Source of the DNA: Helochares maculicollis | Taxonomy: Eukaryota; Arthropoda; Insecta; Coleoptera; Hydrophilidae | Direction: 5' to 3' | Length of the DNA: 41,506 bases | NCBI GenBank assembly: GCA_033557835.1 | Contig: JAWQRO010000358.1 | Location: 1 to 41,506 of the forward strand | Part shown: positions 30,950-41,346 of the stretch, piece after piece | How positions within the stretch are numbered: the stretch's first letter is position 1 | Layout of the letters: every line of letters begins with the position of its first letter | The notes under the pieces: generated by a model | What the model was told of the DNA's origin: nothing | Seen by the model: the letters and a program-made list of their open reading frames with translations, nothing else | The model's database searches: none | Translations under genes and position numbers: made by a program

Positions 30950-32582
30950 TCACCGCGAAGACGATGCTTCCGTCACGGGCTTGTTTGATCATTTCTTTGT
31001 TTTTAAAATTGAGTTATATAAATAACTTGAGAGTTTTTAAATTTAGAGGGGCTTAAGAAGGACGTGCCTTTGAATAACGCGTTGGTAAATTGGTTTTTCT
31101 TATGCCGCCGCCACCGCATCGTCGCGTTCCTCCCACGCAACTCGAAACGGGACGATTATTAAATTCAATCACTTACACCGCCGGCGGGGTGGGCCAGGGG
31201 AGGAATTTTGATTTAATGAAGAAATTTGTACCGGCGTTTTTTTACAATCTCATTACCTACTTAGGTGATGTGACAGATATTTAAATTGTTTCCTGGGGGA
31301 GCCGGCGATAACGCGATTTGGTAATGGGGGTTCTTCTGGGGTAGATCGCGCCTGCAAAGGGACCCGGTGGGCCGCGAGAGGCGGAGGAAATTTTATCTAA
31401 ATACCTTCCGGAAGGAAACGAACAATAAACAAAGGAAAGTGAAAAGCTAGCCACTTCCTTAAATGCTAAACCATAATCATAAAAAAGCGGCAAGATTCGC
31501 GAGGCTTCCCCTGCGGACCCCCGGACCCCCCTTTAGTTGGAGCTCCCAGAAAATACACAATCAATTACGTGCAGGCATGCAGCTACCTAGGCCGTTTAAA
31601 GAGGAACACAAAGGCACCTTGTTGAATAACAAGAAACAATATCCATTGTGTTAAGGTAAAGGGAAAGTACATCTACGACAATCCAAGGAGGAGATCTAAC
31701 CCTAATTTGATGCGAAATCTTTGTTTGAATTGAATATGTGACTTGTGTAAAGCGGGACAAAGAAAATCACAGTAAGCATGCGTCGATAGGGGAAGTGTAT
31801 ATTGGTGTGCAACCCTCGATTCCGTTTGGGAAACTACCTTTGTTTAAACCGGCCCTTATCGCAAGCGGCCTTAGGGTTGAAATTCGTGCTGGATTTTCTA
31901 CCGTAACATTAAATGTGAGTTATGATTACTGCCTTAGCGAGGAGAGAGAGAGAGAGCTCGGTATCCATGAATAGCCCATTGACAAGGATGGATTAACGGC
32001 TTGGGCCCTTAGCAACAGCAATTTTATTAATTTCAGTGTGAACATGTATCAAAAATTAATATCACATAACGTCGAAGTTATCGCTGCCGCTTCTGGGGGT
32101 TGCCCTGATGCAAGATTTTTTTTGATTACGTTTTCGCTCTTCCACGATTCCTCCGTCGTGCCGAACTGTCAGCTGTCTTTTAGATGTCTGTTTTAACATA
32201 ACAAATCGACAGAGTCTTCTTCCTTTGTCCTTCTCTCGCGGTCGCTTGAGCCTGCGGTTTTTTCCACCATCGCTGCACCGCCTTTGTTTAAAATTAAGTT
32301 ATTTATAGGCGAGATTTTAAATTTGGGGATCTGTTTTCTTCTCCCTGTTGCTGTCGCGATGCGATGCGATGCGTTGGTGCACGGTGGTGGAACAGACGTG
32401 TTTATGAATAAATATACAGGATGTGCGGTTTCGGTTGTCTTATCGTTCCATCTTCATCAGATTAATGATACACTTTATTATGTCATGCGCCCGCTTGAAA
32501 CAATGCAATTTGCCGAGGCTTTCTTTATATTTGTATGGGTAGAAATGGGATTTTTAAACCTCAAAATTTGATTCAATTCCGC
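30950..32582. promoter_or_regulatory. GC-elevated block left of the satellite, possible regulatory cluster
   Basis: CpG- and GC-rich relative to flanks, with factor-like sites: AACAATAAACAAAGG (paired Sox-type cores, about 31420), GGATTAA (31990), GGGCCCTTAGCAACAGC (32003-32019), CAGCTG E-box (about 32170), a GA run (31942-31956) and a GATGC triplication (32357-32373). Plus frames at 31090-31284, 31463-31654, 31738-31974 and 32284-32571 are compositional and lack domains or splice signals. This resembles the 16850-19100 block. Function is inferred only. Confidence 0.3.
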
Positions 32583-32596
32583 CGTTCGATTCTTTG

Positions 32597-32696
32597 TTCG
32601 ACTCCTCATGTCTTTGTTCTATTCCTCATGTCTTTGTCCGATTCCTTATGTCTTTGTTCGATTCCTCATGTCTTTGTCCTATTGCTCATTTCATTA
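32597..32696. repeat. left-edge 20-bp variant block of the satellite
   Basis: Five units starting at 32597, 32617, 32637, 32657 and 32677, type TTCGATTCCTCATGTCTTTG, spaced exactly 20 bp and much more alike than neighbouring body monomers. They share GATT and GTCTTT with the body consensus but lack the GCGAG part, so they look like a locally amplified edge variant. Confidence 0.9.
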
Positions 32697-34038
32697 ATCG
32701 ATTTCTCGAGTCTGATTCCGTGGGTCTTTGTTCGATTCCGCCAGTCTTTCTTCGATGCACCAAGTCTTTCATCGATTTTGCGAATCTTTAGTTGATTTAC
32801 ACGTCTTTTATAGATTTGCGAGTCTCGTCGATTTGCAAGCCTTCCGTCGGTTTGTGAGTCTTTCGTCGATTTCGCGAGTCTTTCGTCGACTTGCGAGTCT
32901 TTCATCTATCTGTGAGTCTCGTAGATTTGCGCGACTTTCATTGATTTGTGAGTCATTCGTCGATTTGCCAGATTTCCATCGAAATGCGCAACTTTCGTTG
33001 ATTTGCGAGTTTAACGTCGATTTGCAAGTATTAAGGCCATTTGCAAGTATTGAGTGCTTTTGCGAGTATTTTGTCGATTTACGACTCTCGAAGATTTGCG
33101 CGACATTCGTTGATTTGCAGGTCTTTTGTCGATTTGCAAGTTTTCCATCGATTTGCGAATCTTTCGTCGATTTTAGAATATTTCGTAAATTTGCGAGTAT
33201 TTCGTCGATTTACGACTCTCGTTGGACGACTTCCGTTGGTATGAGAATCTTTTGTCGATTTGCAAGTCTTTCGTCGATTTCTATAGTCTTTTATCGATTT
33301 CGCGATTATTTCGTCGATTTACGAGTCTTTGGTCGTCGACTTGCAAGTTTTTCGTAAATTTGCGAATTTTTCGTCGATTTCCGAATCGTTCGTCGATTTG
33401 CGAGTTTTTCATTGATTTTCAAGTCTCGTAGATTTGCGCAACTTTCGTTGACTTGTCAGTTTTTTGTAGATTCACGAGTCTTTCGTCGATTTTGCAAGTC
33501 TCGTAGATGTACGAGTCTCGTATATATACGTGACTTTCGTTGATTTGCGAGTCGTTCATCGATTAGTGATTCTTGTCTATTCGCGAGTCGTTCGTCGATT
33601 TTGCAAGTCTCGTAGGTTTACGATTCTTTCATTGACTGGCAACTTTAGTAAGTTTGCGCGACTTTCATTGATTTACGAGTCTTTCGTCGATTTTGCAAGT
33701 ATTGTAGATTTGCGAGTATTTCGCTGAATATCGAGTCTCGTAGATATACGGGACTTTCGTCGATTTGCGAGTCTATCGTTGATTTAAAATATCGTAAATT
33801 TGCGCGACTACCGTTGATTTGCGAGTCTTTCGTCACTTTGCGAGTCTTTCCTCAATTTACGAATCTTTCGTCGATTTGCAAGTCTTTCGTTGATTTACAA
33901 GTCTTTCGTTGATTTGCAAGTCTTTCGTTGGTTGGCAAGGCTTTCGTCAATGTCAAATCTTTCGTCAATTTCGCGATTCTGTCGTCGATTTCCGAGTCTG
34001 GTCAATTTGTCAGCCTTTCGTCAATTTGCGACTTTTTC

Positions 34039-34500
34039 GTAAATATGCGTGTCTTTCGTCAATTTCGCGAGTCTTTCATCGATTCACGAATCTTTCGTCG
34101 ATTTACGGAGTCGTTCGTTGGCTTGCAAATCTTGCGCCGATTCGCGAGTTTTTCATCGATTCGCGATTCTTTCGTCAATTTGCGAGATTTTCGTAAATAT
34201 GCGTGTCTTTCGTCGATTTCGCGAGTCTTTCATCGATTCACAAATCTTTTGTCGATTTACGGAGTCGTTCGTTGGCTTGCAAATCTTTCGCCGATTCGCG
34301 AGTTTTTCACCGATTCGCGATTCTTTTGTCAATTTGCGAATTTTTCGTAAATGTGCGTGTCTTTCGTCGATTTCGCAAGTCTGTCATCGATTCGCGAGTC
34401 TTTCGTCGATTTCCGAGTCGTTCGTTGGCTTACGTGTCTTTCGCCGATTCGTGATTTTTTCACCGATTCGGGAGTCTTTTGTCAATTTGCAAGTTTTTCG
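34039..34500. repeat. 154-bp higher-order repeat, three copies
   Basis: GTAAATATGCGTGTCTTTCG starts at 34039 and 34193, and a near-identical GTAAATGTGCGTGTCTTTCG at 34347: two exact 154-bp steps, about eight monomers each. Within each copy the variant order is conserved: TCGCGAG/TCGCAAG, CATCGATTC, GAGTCGTTCGTTGGCTT, CGCCGATTCG, then a TTT-TGTCAATTTGCGA type unit. This is amplification of a multi-monomer block, the hallmark of unequal exchange in satellites. Confidence 0.92.
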
Positions 34501-35440
34501 TCCATTTGCGAGTCTTTCGTCGATTTGCAAGTCTTGTAGATTTGCGCGACTTTCGTTGATTTGTGAGTCTGTCGTCGATTCGCGAGTCTCTCGTCGATAT
34601 TGCAAGTCTCGTTGATTTGTGAGTTATTCGTCGATTTACGAGTTTTCCATCGATTTGCGAATATTTCCCCTGTATTCAAGGTTTTTATCGATTCGCGAGT
34701 CTTCCTTTGATTCGCGAGTCATTCTTTGGCTTGCAAATTTTTTCGTCCATTTACGAGTTTTTTATCGATTCACGATTCTTTCGTCGATTTGCGAGTCTTT
34801 AGTTGATTTGCGAATCTTTCGTGTATATGCGAGTCTCGTAGATTTGTGCGACTTTCATTGATTTGTGAGTCGTTCGTCGATTTGTGATTCTTTCATTGAT
34901 TTGCATGTCTCGTAAATTTACGCGACTTTCGTTTATTGACCAATCTTTCGTCGATTTGCAAGTCTCGTAGATTTGCGCAACTTTAGTAGATTGGCGGTTC
35001 TTACGTCGATTTTGTAAGTCTCGTTGATTTACGAGTCTTTCGTTGATTATCGAGTCTAGTAGATTTATGTGACTTTCATTGATTTGCGAGTTTTTTTTTC
35101 GATTTAGGAGTCTTCTGTCGATTTTGCAAGTCTCGTAGGTTTGCGAGTCTTTCATCAACTTGCAAATTTGCGCGACTTTCATTGATTTATGAAGTCTTTC
35201 GTCGATTCACGAGCCTTATGTCGATTTTGTAAGTCTCGTTGATTTGCGAACCTTTCGTTAATTTTTGAGCCTAGTAGATTTACGTGACTTTAGTTGATTT
35301 GCAAATCCTTTATAGATTTGCGAGTGTTTTGTCGATTTGCGACACTTTTTTGATTTTCAATTTTTTCCTTAATTTGCGAGTCTTTCGTCGATTCGCGAGT
35401 CTGTCGTCGATGTTGCGAGGCTTTCGGTGATTCAGCAATA

Positions 35441-35720
35441 CTTTAGTAACATTGCTCCAGGTTGGTTCGGCGATTTGTTGTAAATTGTGCTTCTCCAGGT
35501 TGTAAAAAGAATTGACACCTTGCTTTGGGAAAGGAACGAGGAAGACAAAGGGGCTAGCTAACAGCTGATGGACCGGACACCTTGCGACTTCCAAAATCTG
35601 CTGGTAGGGTATTAAGGAATTTTACCGGCAATATCAGCTGTTTCCTTTCAAGTCGATTGGGGGGTTTTACGTCCGAATAATGAATGGCTTTACGGGGTTT
35701 CTTTGGCAAGCAGCCCTTAT
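35441..35720. promoter_or_regulatory. GC-elevated right flank with inverted E-box pair
   Basis: Continues the composition of the left flank. AACAGCTGAT at 35570-35579 and its exact reverse complement ATCAGCTGTT at 35633-35642 are two CAGCTG E-boxes in opposite orientation, 53 bp apart. The minus frame 35310-35594 is partly satellite translation and is not a gene. Confidence 0.3.
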
Positions 35721-37250
35721 GAGGGGTTGTTATAAAATATGAATTGGAATTCTTAATCCAACGTGATGATTTTTTAATTATAATTCGTAGAATATGTTTG
35801 TTAAAAGTTTAGTTTGGATGCATTTGCATCACTTTACGCTCTAAAAGCATTAAAATTATATTAGTTGATTTTTCTAGAAGACTCAAACTTAACCGAAAGT
35901 TTACTTAAAAACTAGTTTTTCTTGGTAGTTTCATATAGTTTTGCCATTGGTATAAAGTGTATAATGCACATCTCACACTTGTTTAGTACAAAATTGCACA
36001 TAATAGCTGAATTTATCGACTTTAATTTAACTTTGGAGCAAATTTACAACTCCGACTAGGTTCGCTAGAATCTTCTAGCCTTAGAGTATTAAACAACACT
36101 TTTCTTGTAAGCAGTAATTTTGAAATATCAACTCCAAATTAATATGATATTTAATAACATAATAGCACTATTTCAGTTTCAATAGCTTTGACCATTTGAT
36201 TGATGTAATAAAATTGGATAAAACATCAATGCTTGGCTGTCCTGTTTGAAAAATTGAGTCAAAATTTTATAAATGTTGCTAAAACAATTCAAAGGCTTGC
36301 AGGCATAACCAACGCGATTTTTGTTCAGCGAAGTAAAGTACATAATAGGAATTGCAAACTAGTTGAAAACTTAGTTATGGCATCAGGAAGCCATAAAGGA
36401 AATCGCATACGCAGCTAAATTTGAATATTTATCCACCAGTCCTAGGCCATCACCCTCGGGTCACAAAGCATCTAGCCCAGACTCTTAGAATTTCAATCAG
36501 TGTATCTCATAAAAATGGGCTCTAAGATGCAGTGAAATTTGCAATTTTCATTACCCGTAAGAGTCGGACTCGCCCCATCGAGAAAATTAAATTCTTCACG
36601 ATTACACCTCTCAAATAACGATGGTAAAACTAGCTCGAATTTCCTATGAAACAGCACAATTCTTGCTAATAATAGTCTGATGGAATATGATTTGTGCATT
36701 TAATTCTCGTAATAAAAACAGGATGCAAACGAGACTCATTTCACAAACAAAGCAAAATTCAAATAAAATTCTTTAAAAGCATTTATTATGTAGAATACGA
36801 AAAATTTGCAAACGCGGACGTCATCTTGTTGGAACCTTCAGACCATTACTCCCAATTGTCTGTCAACGCACTTGAACTTGCCAATGCACTTGCACTTAGT
36901 AACAATTGCAACTAGATGTATCGCTAAAGACAAATATTTTATTTTAAAATTACGTTTAACGCATAGGGAAATAGGCTAAGACTATCAAACCTTCATTATG
37001 AATTATTAAGTATGTACTGCTACTTTAAAATCGAGTTGAATTTGATAATAAATTATAGCAAATGACATGGTTATATGACGAAGGAATTGAGTAATTTATT
37101 TACATAGTAAGGTAGAAGTATATAACAGCGAAAAACATGTTTTTTTGCATCTATAATTTTAATATTTATATATTAAATATTCATGAGCACAAATTTAAAT
37201 TAAATAAAACAGAAATAAATTTGAAGGGGAGGAATAATATTAGTACACAG
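35721..37250. other. AT-rich intergenic stretch
   Basis: No supported features. Frames at 36233-36418, 36493-36699 and 36694-36915 have no family motifs. Confidence 0.45.
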
Positions 37251-37283
37251 TTTTGTAAGTCTTTTGTTGATTTTGTAGGTATT
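37251..37283. repeat. isolated satellite fragment
   Basis: TTTTGTAAGTCTTTTGTTGA followed by TTTTGTAGGTATT matches one and a half body monomers (GATTTTGCAAGTCTTTTGTC and similar forms), about 1.8 kb outside the main array, in unrelated AT-rich DNA. Confidence 0.65.
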
Positions 37284-38089
37284 TAATGTAATATAAAATG
37301 TTGAATAAATCAAGTCGTTTTAGATTTTTTTCTTGCAGTTAAACTTTTGACTTCAGTATCGAAATATTCTGTATCAATCCCCAAATTAATTTTAATACGA
37401 AAGCACTTTATTACAAGTTTGTCGATATTGTTGATATTCATGTAGATTATTTTTGTAGACATTCTGTCTTGTTTTTTTATATTCTATAGTGTAGCTTCAA
37501 AATTTTCAGTACACTGCACACTGGAGTAACAAAGTGAAAACTAAGAAAAAATACCTACGCTTGAAGTTTTTATTGATATGAGGTCTTGAAATAAAAACAG
37601 TTGATGCTTTTATTGGAATATCCTGTTTGATTTTATGACAGCATGAAACTATCATGACATGGTACTTTTAATATTTTGTTGTTTCTGTAGTTTGTTACCG
37701 ATATAAGTGATTTGGCGAATTCTTTTTGGTCACGCTGGTTACAAAAACAGTCTATACACTTTGTCCTTAGATTTTAGATTCACTAAAATTGAGTGAAGTA
37801 AATTCATTGGTTAGTTGAGTCGTTGTATTTACAATTTTTGTATCCAAATTTTAAGACATCTCACGTATGTTATGATTAAGTTAAGGTCATTTGCATTTAT
37901 GTGCATTTTATTAATTTTCATTTAATAAGATAGCTATTTTCTAAAAGCCTTTATGGTTCCGTTTTGGTATGAAAATTTATGTTGCTAACTTCTAAGAAAT
38001 TATAAAGGAACATTACATTAATGATTTTTGTGTCTTGCACAATAGTAATAATTATTTTGATATAGATATTGTATATAGTACTCTGATTT
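37284..38089. other. AT-rich intergenic stretch
   Basis: No supported features. Confidence 0.4.
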
Positions 38090-41000
38090 TCAACATCTGT
38101 ACATAATTGTGGTTAGATTTTTGCTAATAAGCAGACCATCACAAAGTCCTGTTGGACTTTTGATATATGAAGTTAAGGTTGACGCTCTTAACTAAGAGCG
38201 AAGCGCGAATCGGCTATGCTGAAGATGAAGATGTTATATTTTTTAGTTTAAAGCTTGCTTTGCATTTTGTATTTAATAATTTTTCTCATCTGATTATATT
38301 AGTGTTTTATTTACTGCATGTAATAGTATTTTTGAAATATTTCACTTCACCAGGATAAATTGTTGGTGAAAACTTAATTATTGTATGGTTTACATTCTAT
38401 AGAAACGATGTCAGCATTTGACTCTGGAGAAATCAAATTATATCCAGCTCACCAATTAATATAACAAGCCTAAGTTGACGGTTTTATTTGAGAGCGAAGC
38501 TCGAAGCGGCTGTGGCGAAGGCACAGCTTAGACGATTATGTATGTTGGAAATTTACTGCACATTTTTTAATATTATCTTATTGTCTATGTGACTGTTTAT
38601 GATTAGTTTTTTATATATCAATTTTTTCGTAATAGTCTACTCTTTGTAGCCGTAGAACCCTAAACTTACTTTCTTAAGAGTGAAATGCTGTAAAAATGTT
38701 AGTAGCTTAAATAGATGCTTTTAGTTGAGAGCGAAGCTCGAATCAACTGTGCCAAAGGCATAGCGCAAAATTTACTTGATGTTTAAAGCTGGCATCAACA
38801 TTGTAATTGTTCAATCTAATATTTTTTCACATTATAACTTTATATTATAAATTTTTCTACAAATACTCACAATTTTAATTAGACAGCATATTGATTTTAA
38901 AAGTAAATGGCTTAAGTAAAATCTTCTAATTGTACAGCCAACAGAGAGAAAGACAACCACAAAATTTTCATATTCTCCTCTTTTTAATCCGCCATTTAAT
39001 TCCGTTAGTGCCTTATTTGATATTTAAAATAAAAACGATTATTATTTCATTGCATCTTGATGAATCATTCTCCTTGTTTAGTTGAAATTCTATCAGTGTA
39101 TAGTACTATATATCTGCATAGTTTAAAGACAATGGTAGTTTTACTTTATATTTTGAAGCAATCAAAATATATCCAGTTGGTCTATTGACATGAGAAGATT
39201 GAGGCTCTTAATTGAGAGCGAAGTTCGAAATGGCTGTGCCCAACGCACAGCTTCCACTTTTTATATGTTAGATGCTTGTTTTACATTGTTGATTATATCT
39301 ATTCTTGTGTCCATTTATCAACGTTTTTTTTTTCAACAAGGTTTTGTGCATTACTAATTTTATTTCAAACATAATTTTATTCAGTAGATTCTCAGAATCT
39401 TATTATAAAATATATTGATTTTAAATTTAAATATTTAAGTGCTAAGCATATTATTTCGGGTCTCCAAATCATCAACAAGAGCGTTTAGTTTTCCAAGAGA
39501 AGTTAGGAAAACTGACTTGTTGCTTAATCATATTTTGATATGATGATAAGATTGTAGCTTGCAAAACATCTGATTTAACTAATCAACTTTCCGTATTTCA
39601 ATCGACATAAAATTATGGCTAAATCATTTACTTCCATTAGTGCCTTCTTTTCTACTTGTAAATTAAACTGTTGAAGCCAAATTATTCCAGCTCAAATAGT
39701 CTGAGCACTATTATGTTTACTTAGAGACGACAGATGATTTGAAAATGATCGAATTTTGTTATTTAAGCCTTTACTACACTTGATATAGTTGGAGAAAGTT
39801 TAAAAATTATTGCATTATGAAATATGAGTTTATCTATAGTATATGTTTTTGCGTCAAAATTTTAAATACAATAATATTAAAAACCAAATTTTGTCTTCAT
39901 TTGTTTGTGGTCGTATTTCAAGTTTTCTTTTGTGTCTTTTGCGCTTATAGCCTGATAAAATATCCAACTGGTCTACTGATACAATAAGCTTGAGTTGACG
40001 CTTTTAATTGAGAGCGAAGTTCCAATCGGCTGCGCCGAAGGCGCAGCTTAAATTATTCTTGATGTAAAGCGCTTACTGTATTGTGGATTAATATTCTTAT
40101 GTGGAAACGTGATTACTCATTATGATGTTTGAAGCTACATGCTACATTACTTAAGATTTTAAGATTCTCTATACGGTCTCAAAACTTTTGTACATTCTAA
40201 TTATCTTTTGACGGTGCAACTATTTTTGCATTAAACAATTTTCTTCATATTTGTTTTAGTGTCTTGACGTTAAATTCTTGCTTCACGTTGTTTATTATAT
40301 TTACTCTTATGTTTACTGTTTCAACCCTGTAATTGTTCAATATATTGTTTTTTACATAATAAATTCTATTTCATAATTTTCTGCGGATTAAATCAGTCAA
40401 TTAAAAAGCTTTTTTTAAATGTGCAAAGACTCGGTGGAAGTTTGAAATTGTAGAGCACACAGAGGCACAACCACTAGAGTTGTAGATGTAAGACTCTTAG
40501 CTACGGCCCTATCTTATCATAATTAAACTTTTTCAATAAATTCATATATCCTATATGACTAAGAATGCTGCTTCTAATCGCAAAAATTACAGATAAGTGC
40601 ATAATTTTTCAAGAGAAGTTAGCTATAGTAAATGATTATAATAGGAGGAAGATTAGTTCTTTTTGTTGTGTCATTTTATTTTGATATAAAGATAGGATTG
40701 TAACTTCCTAGCCAAAGCATGCATAAATACGCTTTTATATTATTGCAGTACTATTTTTCAATCAGATTTAAATTAGAAATATCTCATTGCATTACATCAA
40801 AATAAATGATTCTCCTTGCCTAGGTGAAGTTCCATAACTGTATGCTATATATCTGCATAACAGAAAGAAAAAATATCTAAAAATGATTCATTGAGAGCGA
40901 ATCTTGAATTAATTTTGAATTTTTTTGTAATGTTCTTTTTACATCATATATTTTACTGCATATGATAAATTGTTCCTGCAAATTCCTGCAGTCCTAGTTA

Positions 41001-41310
41001 CAAAACATTTTGATTTTCAAAGCGTAATGTTTAATTAGAAGACGAAAATTTTAGGGCGTATCGAAGCGCAGCCACCAAATAAATAGATCGTAGCTCTTAA
41101 ATAGATTTTAGCTAAAGCCCGTTTTTCATATGTAAACTCTCTTAAATTGATTCTGAATGCAAAAGTCATAAAAACTAGCATTAAAATTCGTAATATCTCA
41201 TTTATAGCGTTAGTGCCTTATTTGCTATTTAAAATAAAAGTTTCAACTTTTCTCACTACATCCGGATAATTGATTCTTCTTGCTTAGGCGAAACTCTAAT
41301 GCTATATAAA
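38090..41310. repeat. old rearranged repeat field with GAA-hairpin core
   Basis: At least six related copies of a core, roughly AAGCTTAAGTTGACGCTTTT + AATTGAGAGCGAAGCTCGAA + TCGGCTGTGCCGAAGGCACA + GCTTA. They sit near 38175-38230, 38470-38530, 38705-38766, 39190-39255, 39990-40050 and (decayed) 40890-40920, with another possible trace at 41054-41075. Flanking parts also recur: ATATCCAGTTGGTCTA (38440, 39170, 39960), TGTAATTGTTCAAT (38800, 40328), GTTAGTGCCTTATTTG (39003, 41207) and GATTCTCCTTG-like (39063, 40807, 41270). Spacings range from about 240 to 880 bp, so this is a long-unit array broken by indels rather than a tight satellite. Family unknown. Confidence 0.75.
40011..40048. repeat. 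best-preserved double GAA mini-hairpin
   Basis: GAGC-GAA-GTTC (one G-T pair) is followed by GCTGCGCC-GAA-GGCGCAGC, a perfect 8-bp stem with a GAA triloop at about 40029-40047. In sister copies the first hairpin is the fully paired GAGC-GAA-GCTC, which contains GCGAAGC, a DNA heptamer known to form an exceptionally stable mini-hairpin. Confidence 0.85.
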
Positions 41311-41346
41311 TTTGCATAGTATTAAGAAAATGTCAGCTTTACTTTA

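Larger units (their letters stand above)
32583..35440. repeat. 2.85-kb satellite of ~19-bp monomers
   Basis: Head-to-tail array, roughly 145-150 copies, consensus GATTTGCGAGTCTTTCGTC (19 bp; 20-bp forms have an extra T or C, as in GATTTTGCAAGTC or GATTTCGCGAGTC). Each unit has three CpG, unusual for AT-rich surroundings. The left edge (32597-32696) is five exact 20-bp-spaced units of a distinct variant. A shorter type (TCTCGTAGATTTGCGCGAC) is scattered through the body, and 34039-34500 has higher-order structure. The consensus has no stop codon in any of six frames and, since 19 is not a multiple of 3, every frame of one strand reads the same 19-residue repeat. The many overlapping frames here are therefore not genes. 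Confidence 0.97.

Noticed and set aside
32535..35182. Many overlapping open frames of 60-209 codons on both strands (largest 32728-33357) that could be called a repeat protein family
   Set aside because: They are six-frame translations of the 19-bp satellite. No frame is favoured, starts are arbitrary ATGs in monomer variants, and the frames shift along the array.
32583..35440. CRISPR-like array
   Set aside because: Units are contiguous 19-20-bp monomers with no unique spacers between them, and the context is eukaryotic.
38167..38358. 63-codon plus-strand ORF
   Set aside because: Starts in the repeat core and runs into its AT-rich flank; sister copies do not share the frame.
38170..40050. 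Bacterial contamination or REP-type elements, because of the GC-rich GAGCGAAGC/GGCGCAGC hairpins
   Set aside because: The hairpins sit in AT-rich DNA together with other recurring AT-rich blocks, and a minus-strand GAGCGAAGC also occurs near 5078; nothing prokaryotic is adjacent.
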